Source of the DNA: Flavobacteriaceae bacterium
GTDB taxonomy: Bacteria; Bacteroidota; Bacteroidia; Flavobacteriales; Flavobacteriaceae
DNA length: 8,597 nt
Direction of reading: 5' to 3'
NCBI GenBank assembly: GCA_015489265.1
Contig: WFZY01000003.1
Span: 1 to 8,597, forward strand
This document shows positions 1-5,536 of this stretch, piece after piece (position 1 is the first letter of the stretch; each line of letters starts with the position of its first letter). The translations under genes and the position numbers were made by a program. The notes below the pieces were generated by a model, which was not told where the DNA came from, searched no databases, and saw only the letters and a program-made list of their open reading frames with translations.

Positions 1-1148
1 ACATTGACCCACATTGCCCAACGCATATTGAGCACGTCGCCGACATAGCCGACCAGCCAACCGATAAAGGCACCACCCACAATTGCCGTTCCCAAAATAC
101 CCGAGATGGTTCCGTGATTGGTCTTGAAACTGTTGATTGTGGCGCTAAACAAAGCCGTAAATGACGCACAAGTAAAGTAACCTACCAATGCAAAAGCTAC
201 CAAAGCTGTGGTCTCGCTGCCATACATTGCCACGAGTAAAGCGACAATAGTGCCGACACTGTGAATGATGAACAATTTGCGCTCGCCTACATATTTCATT
301 AAAGGCGAAATAATCAGACGACCGAAAGCTTGAAACAACCAAAACAATCCGACAACCAAAGCAACTTTGGACGGGAAAGCCGTGTGTAACAAACCGCTGT
401 CCCAAAAAGATGTGTCACCGGTGCCGTGTATTTTGTGCATAAACGTAATAATGTATGACGACACACCCACTTCGGCACCTACATACATAAAAATGCCCAA
501 AGCATAGGCGGTGATAACCGGATTTTTAAAGAGTTTTTTAATAGCGTTGGTATTGATTTTTTCACTTTCATCCAACTGAATGCTATCCGGAAAATGCGCC
601 AGAGCCAACAATAACAAGATGATTAGATTGATGATGCCGAATACCAAATACACCGTATTCCACGTATAACCGGATTGCTCAATCAAAGGAACTAAAACCG
701 GACTAAACGCATAACCCAAAGAACCAATGCCGATGATAATGGTCAGATTGGTCGTGTATTTTGATGCATCGTCCAGTTCACGGATAAACGGATTGCCGGC
801 AATTTGTATAGCCGTTACGCCTACACCGATAAAGAAAATCATTAAGATAACAACCCTGTAATCGTTGCTGAAATAGAGCAAAAACGAGCTGATAGCCATC
901 ATTAAAGTACCTAGTAATAAGACCGTTTTGGCGCCATATTTGTCCATAGCGATTCCAAAGGGGATGGACGTGATGCCATAAGCCAAAAAGAAGGCAAACG
1001 GCAACAATCCGGCAATGGATAAAGAGACGTGATAAGTATCTTGAAATTTATCGATAATCACGCCTATAACCGATGTCAGCAATCCGAATGAAATGTAGAG
1101 CAAAACGGTTACAAAGAGTAAATAATAATTGGTTTTTTTACGGTTCAT
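1..1148 (-). CDS. MFS sugar:proton symporter, FucP/NagP-like (partial, C-terminus off the left edge)
   Basis: This is an inner-membrane permease of the major facilitator superfamily, probably importing a monosaccharide or small sugar with protons. The frame is open from ATG at 1148 to the window edge, giving 382 codons; family members usually have about 400-440 residues, so only the last helix or so is missing. About eleven hydrophobic segments are visible, with a longer polar central loop near residues 186-209. Family marks are FAFFLAYGITSIPFG (51-65), followed by the loop MDKYGAK (68-74), a variant of MFS motif A; a GNPF motif (118-121), as in the QTAxNPY region of FucP; YVGAEVGVSSY (222-232), the typical YVGAEV signature of FucP/GluP/NagP proteins at helix 7; and FGRLI (275-279). 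It starts 12 nt after the SIS gene, which suggests that the sugar it imports feeds that enzyme. The substrate cannot be read from sequence; fucose, hexoses and N-acetylglucosamine are all known for this family. Confidence 0.87.
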   Translation of the reverse strand, partial: MNRKKTNYYLLFVTVLLYISFGLLTSVIGVIIDKFQDTYHVSLSIAGLLPFAFFLAYGITSIPFGIAMDKYGAKTVLLLGTLMMAISSFLLYFSNDYRVVILMIFFIGVGVTAIQIAGNPFIRELDDASKYTTNLTIIIGIGSLGYAFSPVLVPLIEQSGYTWNTVYLVFGIINLIILLLLALAHFPDSIQLDESEKINTNAIKKLFKNPVITAYALGIFMYVGAEVGVSSYIITFMHKIHGTGDTSFWDSGLLHTAFPSKVALVVGLFWLFQAFGRLIISPLMKYVGERKLFIIHSVGTIVALLVAMYGSETTALVAFALVGYFTCASFTALFSATINSFKTNHGTISGILGTAIVGGAFIGWLVGYVGDVLNMRWAMWVN

Positions 1149-1160
1149 TATATCATTTTT

Positions 1161-2219
1161 TTATTCAACTGTGGTTACTTTGGCGCCGTGCGAAAAACTT
1201 CCGGCATAAAATCCTTGATTCTTGGCATACATATCGACAAATAATTGCATCGGTAAAATAGCTTCAATGGCAAACAGATATTCATCATCGGTTTTTACCT
1301 TTTCTACCAAAATATTGGGATTATCAGAAACATATTCCGAATTGGTAATCAATAAAGCTTTGCCACCGAAACGAGCGATATCTTCCGCCATTTTGATATT
1401 TTGGATGTAGGTGCGTCCCAAGGGGGCAAACAGCACGGTTTTAGTTTGATTGCCTACCATTTCCATAGGTCCGTGACGAAACTCACCACCGAGCATACTG
1501 AAAGCCGGTATTTTAATGGCTTCTTTACACATTAGAGCACTTTGGTGCGCCGTCGAAATACTTGGACCACGTGCAATGATAGTTAAAGCCGGCAAGTCAC
1601 CTAAAAAATCAATCATTCGGTAGATTTTGGATTGGTAGTTTTCCAAGAACAAAGCAAAATGTTCTATCAATTTTTCAACCTTTTTTATTTGCTTTTCATT
1701 CCAATCCTTATGCAATGACCAACCCAAAATAAAAGAAACTAATGCTGTGGAAACATAAGTTTTGGTGGAAGTCATTTCTTCCTTGCCGGCTTTACTTATC
1801 AAAGCTATGTTTGCTTGTTGTGCTAGTGTGCTATTTATTTCATTGGTAATACCGATACAATAACTATCGGCAGGACGTATTTTTAACAATTCCCGGATTT
1901 CAAAACTTTCGCCGGATTGCGAAAAGCACACCAACATAGTATCGGGTTGTAAAAGATGCTTTTGATAGTGCAACAATTCGCTGGCATTTACGGCAAAAGC
2001 CGGAATGGACAAGCCCAAATCGTTAAACAAGGTAGCAGCAGCTTGCGATGTGAAATTGGAACTACCCATTCCCGTAAAAATAATTTGACGGTATTTACCC
2101 GATTGGCATTCCTTTTGGATGCTTTCCAAATCTTTAAGCCCCTTTTCTCCCGTGAAATAGGATAAAGTTTCTTGTAATGCTCTTGGTTGTTCTAATATTT
2201 CTTTTAAAAATTTGTCCAT
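1161..2219 (-). CDS. SIS-domain sugar-phosphate isomerase/deaminase (GlmS isomerase-domain-like, no glutaminase domain)
   Basis: This is a cytoplasmic enzyme of two SIS domains (about residues 35-170 and 200-345), 352 aa from ATG at 2219. Phosphate-binding loops match GlmS: TGMGSS (49-54) and FSQSGES (99-105, GlmS SQSGET), plus STKTY (151-155). In the second domain E233 aligns without gaps to GlmS catalytic E488 and H249, in GEFRHGP, to H504. K347, in the C-terminal AKVTTVE, aligns to K603 of GlmS AKSVTVE. The glutaminase domain is absent, so the protein is more likely an amino-sugar-phosphate deaminase (NagB-II or AgaS type), a ketosamine-phosphate deglycase (FrlB/FraB type) or a simple aldose-ketose isomerase than a glutamine-using GlcN6P synthase. 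Positions of GlmS H493 and K485 are Pro238 and Met230, so the substrate may differ. I chose 2219 because it lies 2 nt after the upstream stop and begins MDKFLKEILEQP, matching the usual family start; ATG at 2252 would add 11 residues and overlap the upstream gene by 31 nt. The exact reaction is uncertain. Confidence 0.85.
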   Translation of the reverse strand: MDKFLKEILEQPRALQETLSYFTGEKGLKDLESIQKECQSGKYRQIIFTGMGSSNFTSQAAATLFNDLGLSIPAFAVNASELLHYQKHLLQPDTMLVCFSQSGESFEIRELLKIRPADSYCIGITNEINSTLAQQANIALISKAGKEEMTSTKTYVSTALVSFILGWSLHKDWNEKQIKKVEKLIEHFALFLENYQSKIYRMIDFLGDLPALTIIARGPSISTAHQSALMCKEAIKIPAFSMLGGEFRHGPMEMVGNQTKTVLFAPLGRTYIQNIKMAEDIARFGGKALLITNSEYVSDNPNILVEKVKTDDEYLFAIEAILPMQLFVDMYAKNQGFYAGSFSHGAKVTTVE

Positions 2220-2221
2220 TC

Positions 2222-3202
2222 TTATTTGACTTGTATCATTTTTAAATTCCACTTACTTTTAGCTTTATCCAAAGCGTGCGAAAAAGTTACATATAACTTA
2301 TTGTCCAACAGATATTGAAACGCACAAGCATCATTGTCCGATAGCACGGGATTGTTAGCAACCCGTTGGTAGCCGCTGTCGATTTTATCGGAATAAAAGG
2401 CATTGGTTACCCAACGATCCATTTCGGCACTATTGTTAAATTCTTCTACCAATAGGTAGTATTTACCGTTGTGATACACCACAGATGGCGCTGCCATTGT
2501 TGCTTTGGAATGAATCACCAATACCGGTTTGGCTTGGGGTAAATCGGTAAGTTTTTTGGCTTTTTTGAACATTATATTCCAATACTTGTCGGTTTTACTT
2601 CTTTCGGTTCCGCTATAATAAAACAAGTAGTACATTTTATCATTCGGATTGAAGTAAATAAACGGATTTTGGTTTTGCATTCCCGTTTGATACGGCACGA
2701 CGGTTTTTAGTTCTTTAAAATGAATCCCGTCATCAGCATTTTGCATCACGATTTGGCTATCGCCATCTTGATTGTATTGGGCATAAAAAATATAGACTTT
2801 TCCATTATCAACAGTTGCCGTAGGCCAGCGACAATTATCATTGATAATCGGATTGCCTTCATATTTTTGCCAATGTTTTAAATCGTTGCTGAAAACCAAA
2901 CCGGCTTTTTTCTTTTGACTGTCTTTTTCATTGTAGTTATCCAAGCCGTAATACCCCCAATATTTATATTCGTTGTGATTGGGATATGCTATGATGGAAA
3001 AAGTATGTACTACTTTATCATCCCAAGCATTTTCATCGCCTTGCAGCGCTACATATTTATCTACAACTTCGGGGTAATTAACCGGTGATTTTTTTTCAAC
3101 ATTTTCCTGTTTGGTTTCTGCTTTTTCTTTTTTGACTTTTTCGTTTTTACAAGCCGAAAAAGCGAATGCAATTATCAGTATTAGAATAAGATTTTTGTTC
3201 AT
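2222..3202 (-). CDS. Beta-propeller lipoprotein, glycoside hydrolase-like (GH43/GH32/GH130-type fold)
   Basis: The 326-aa protein starts with a lipoprotein signal (hydrophobic residues 5-17, lipobox FSAC, Cys18) and a charged Lys/Glu linker (19-40), so it is membrane-anchored in the periplasm or on the surface. The rest shows five propeller-blade repeats: HTFSIIAYP...YWGYYG (66-86), GLVFSNDLKHW followed by NPI (101-119), RWPTATVDNGKVYIFYA (125-141), NQNPFIYF...YYLFYY (177-196) and APSVVYHNGKYYLLVEE (238-254), closing with NPVLSDNDACAF and LYVTFSH (284-309). The S/N-D-L-x-x-W and NPI pattern and the P-x-V-x-x-N-G-K-Y-Y-L strands are typical of arabinanase/invertase-like glycosidases. The usual GH43 blade-one Asp-Pro is not evident; D61/D62 (WDDK) and E253/E254 are the acidic candidates. 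It is the only candidate glycan-cleaving enzyme in the window and may trim oligosaccharides after SusC import. It could also be a non-catalytic binding propeller. The acidic surface-export signal after Cys is weak, which leans toward the periplasm. Confidence 0.7.
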   Translation of the reverse strand: MNKNLILILIIAFAFSACKNEKVKKEKAETKQENVEKKSPVNYPEVVDKYVALQGDENAWDDKVVHTFSIIAYPNHNEYKYWGYYGLDNYNEKDSQKKKAGLVFSNDLKHWQKYEGNPIINDNCRWPTATVDNGKVYIFYAQYNQDGDSQIVMQNADDGIHFKELKTVVPYQTGMQNQNPFIYFNPNDKMYYLFYYSGTERSKTDKYWNIMFKKAKKLTDLPQAKPVLVIHSKATMAAPSVVYHNGKYYLLVEEFNNSAEMDRWVTNAFYSDKIDSGYQRVANNPVLSDNDACAFQYLLDNKLYVTFSHALDKAKSKWNLKMIQVK

Positions 3203-3221
3203 TTTTTATTTCGCTTTTTAG

Positions 3222-4034
3222 TTAATTTTTTACCCTAAAACTCCATCCCCAGCCGGTACCGGCAGCATCTTGTTGATCTTGCCACAAGACCATTTCGGTA
3301 TCGGTAAGCAACATAATACGATAGGTACCGTTGACCGTAACAGCCGGATTGGTGCAATCAATATTATAGTCGAGAATATAAGGATTGGTAATGGTTATGG
3401 TCATATTGTCAGTGTCCAAAATAAATGTGCCTTGAATACCGGCATCACCGGCTACGTGGTGGTAAGTATAATTCAATCCACCGTTTAAGTCAAAGACCAT
3501 CGTGCCGTTGATATCGGGTGTAATTTGCACACATTGCCCCCAACTCCAAGCGGGTGTCCAAGCATCGGGATAGGTATCTAAATCATTACCGGTTTGGTAA
3601 CAATAATCCGGTGAACCGGTCGTGTGGTCGGTGTTATATTCCCAAGTTCTACCGGTACCGTGTCCGGTTAATTCCGCCCAAACAGGCAAATTGGCAATAC
3701 TCGGATCATTGGCAGCTACATTATATGTTGTACTTGTACTGATGCCTTCGCCACCGGCACCGTAAACGTGGCATACAATGTTGTAATTGCCTTGAAAAGG
3801 TAAGAAAGGTGTGACGGTTTTACCATCCATTTTGATATGCGGACCTATTTCCCAATGATAGATAAATCCGTTATCTGATTCAACTTTAAACACCGGATGA
3901 TGCGGGTCGGTAGCATCTACTGTAATATTGGCACTTGTAGGCGGATTGCCTATATCGCCCAAATCATCTTCTTGCGGTTTACAACCTATAAACCAGATGA
4001 TTGGAATAATGAATATCAATATATATTTTTTCAT
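3222..4034 (-). CDS. PKD-domain lipoprotein, probable surface glycan-binding protein
   Basis: The 270-aa protein has a clear lipoprotein signal (MKKYILIFIIPIIWFIGC, Cys18) followed by KPQEDDLGD, an acidic stretch like the surface-export signal of Bacteroidota lipoproteins, so it probably faces outward. Residues about 33-107 form a PKD-like Ig fold (NITVDATDPHHPVFKVES, then YHWEIG and a strand-rich GNYNIVCHVYGAGG). Residues about 115-270 form a second domain rich in exposed-type Trp (119, 131, 159, 163, 165, 251, 262, 264). It ends with NGTMVFDLNG, GTFILDTDNMTITIT and MVLWQDQ...WGWSFRV, a lipocalin-like beta pattern. It lies 23 nt after the SusD-like gene, the place where SusE/SusF or other surface glycan-binding proteins sit in PULs, and no catalytic motif is visible. 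The role as a glycan binder is inferred from position, localization and aromatics. I do not recognise the C-terminal domain by name. Confidence 0.75.
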   Translation of the reverse strand: MKKYILIFIIPIIWFIGCKPQEDDLGDIGNPPTSANITVDATDPHHPVFKVESDNGFIYHWEIGPHIKMDGKTVTPFLPFQGNYNIVCHVYGAGGEGISTSTTYNVAANDPSIANLPVWAELTGHGTGRTWEYNTDHTTGSPDYCYQTGNDLDTYPDAWTPAWSWGQCVQITPDINGTMVFDLNGGLNYTYHHVAGDAGIQGTFILDTDNMTITITNPYILDYNIDCTNPAVTVNGTYRIMLLTDTEMVLWQDQQDAAGTGWGWSFRVKN

Positions 4035-4057
4035 AATACAATTATTTTTAATAAAAA

Positions 4058-5530
4058 TTAGTACGGATTTTGTGTCAAATTCGGATTGAGATTAATTTCC
4101 TTTTGCGGAATCGGGAAATAGCGTTTGTTATCGGTATAGCCATTCATCAAATTGCCGCGACCGGTTCGTACCAAATCCCAATAGCGATGTCCTTCCATAG
4201 CCAATTCGACACGTCTTTCGTGATAAACGGCTTCTAACGGATTACTAATGGTTGTTGGTCCCAAACCAACTCTGGCTCTGACTCTGTTAAGCGGGGTTTG
4301 CCAATCCGTTCCCAGATGTGCACGGGCTTCTGCTTGCCATAGTAAGACTTCGGCAAAACGCACCACGCGTAAATTCAATGGTCCTTGATCTTCATTGTTT
4401 CCCCTTTGACTTGCCGGTAAAGTACCTTTGCGTTTGTTATAACCGGTTACGGCATCGGGATTGTGAACCGGATCATAAGCCGTATAAATCACTTCTTCAT
4501 CGGGGGTACCTTGCCAAAGTGTATCTTGGTCGGAAATAATGGTCCATTCCCGTCTGGGATCTCCCGTTTCAAATTCGTCATACAAACTTTGTGTCGGTTG
4601 GTCAAAACCCCAACCACCGTTACGGTCGTCACGACTGCGGTGGAAAATTTCCAAGTGACAACCTTCGTTTTCATCCAGCCATCCGGGTTGGTTTAAATAG
4701 GCAAACTGAATATCAAAAACCGATTCGATACCGTTATCGGTAGCCAAGGTAAATAAGTCGCCGTAATTGGGTTGCAAATCGTATTCACCCGAATTGATAA
4801 TTTCGGTAGCCGTTGCATCGGCTTCTTGCCATTTTTCTTCAAAAATATAAGTTTTGGTCAAGAAAGCTTTGGCGGCACCCCAAGTTGCCCGTCCCAGTTC
4901 ATCGGGGGATAATTGACTTTTCTTGGGTAAAGCAGCAGCGGCATCGCTGAAATCTTGTTCCAATTGCGCATAACATTCTTCAATCGTATTGCGTGGCTTG
5001 TTGTATTCGGAAGGTGATAAAATATGATCGACAATCGGTACGCCACCAAAGGTTTTAACCAAATTAAACAAATAAAATCCGCGTAAAAATTTGGCTTCAC
5101 CGATAATACGGGTTCTAACAGACGCCGGAATTTTATCGTTATCGGTCAAACCTTCAATCACTTTGTTGGCTCTGTTGATACCGACATACAATTGTTCCCA
5201 TCGTTCGGCAATCAAAGGATTGTCAGGGGTTACACTAAAATGGGTCATTTCGTATATTTCGGCATAATCGCCGTCACCGCCACCACCTTTTACGGCATCG
5301 TCGGATGTGGCATCGCCGATTGCCCATTGGGTCAATTGCGAAAAGTTATACCAACCCATCGGGTCGTAAGCACCGGTAATTGCCAAAGTAGCCGCTTGCT
5401 CGCTGTCAAAAAAAGTTTTGTCGGAAAAATTGGGTGCCGGTGTGTCTAAAAATTTATCGGGTGAGCAGGCATTAAAGCCCAGCATCAAACCGAAAAGCAC
5501 TATGTATGTAACTAAATTTTTCATAATCAT
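4058..5530 (-). CDS. SusD/RagB-family surface glycan-binding lipoprotein
   Basis: This lipoprotein forms the lid of the SusC channel and binds the glycan at the cell surface. It has a lipoprotein signal ending in LGFNAC (Cys22 when counted from 5530), followed by SPDKFLDTPAP. The N-terminal alpha-helical part includes FFDSEQAATLAITGAYDPMG, and the TPR-like body follows with AKFLRGFYLFNLVKTFGGVP. The C-terminus carries the RagB/SusD signature: ERRVELAMEGHRYWDLVRTGR (438-458), then RYFPIPQKEI (470-479) and NPNLTQNPY at the end. At 490 aa it has normal family length and no disruption. It begins 6 nt after the susC-like stop codon, so translation is probably coupled. ATG at 5524, two codons downstream, is an equally possible start and would put the lipid-bearing Cys at 20. 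Glycan specificity cannot be read from the sequence. Confidence 0.97.
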   Translation of the reverse strand: MIMKNLVTYIVLFGLMLGFNACSPDKFLDTPAPNFSDKTFFDSEQAATLAITGAYDPMGWYNFSQLTQWAIGDATSDDAVKGGGGDGDYAEIYEMTHFSVTPDNPLIAERWEQLYVGINRANKVIEGLTDNDKIPASVRTRIIGEAKFLRGFYLFNLVKTFGGVPIVDHILSPSEYNKPRNTIEECYAQLEQDFSDAAAALPKKSQLSPDELGRATWGAAKAFLTKTYIFEEKWQEADATATEIINSGEYDLQPNYGDLFTLATDNGIESVFDIQFAYLNQPGWLDENEGCHLEIFHRSRDDRNGGWGFDQPTQSLYDEFETGDPRREWTIISDQDTLWQGTPDEEVIYTAYDPVHNPDAVTGYNKRKGTLPASQRGNNEDQGPLNLRVVRFAEVLLWQAEARAHLGTDWQTPLNRVRARVGLGPTTISNPLEAVYHERRVELAMEGHRYWDLVRTGRGNLMNGYTDNKRYFPIPQKEINLNPNLTQNPY

Positions 5531-5536
5531 TATTTG

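Noticed and set aside
145..405. Minus-strand open frame of 86 codons inside the MFS gene
   Set aside because: It overlaps the MFS coding frame in another phase, has a Cys/Arg/Phe-rich composition without any domain, and the MFS frame clearly continues through it to the window edge.
1161..2219. The SIS gene as a full glucosamine-6-phosphate synthase (glmS)
   Set aside because: The N-terminal glutaminase domain with its catalytic Cys is absent; 352 aa covers only the isomerase half.
4035..4057. AT-rich gap before the PKD lipoprotein gene as a possible terminator or internal promoter
   Set aside because: It is only 23 nt, with no GC stem and no TAnnTTTG octamer; it looks like a plain AT-rich translation-start region of this phylum.
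4858..5100. Minus-strand open frame of 80 codons inside the SusD-like gene
   Set aside because: It lies in a shifted frame fully within the RagB/SusD coding sequence, which has intact family motifs on both sides.
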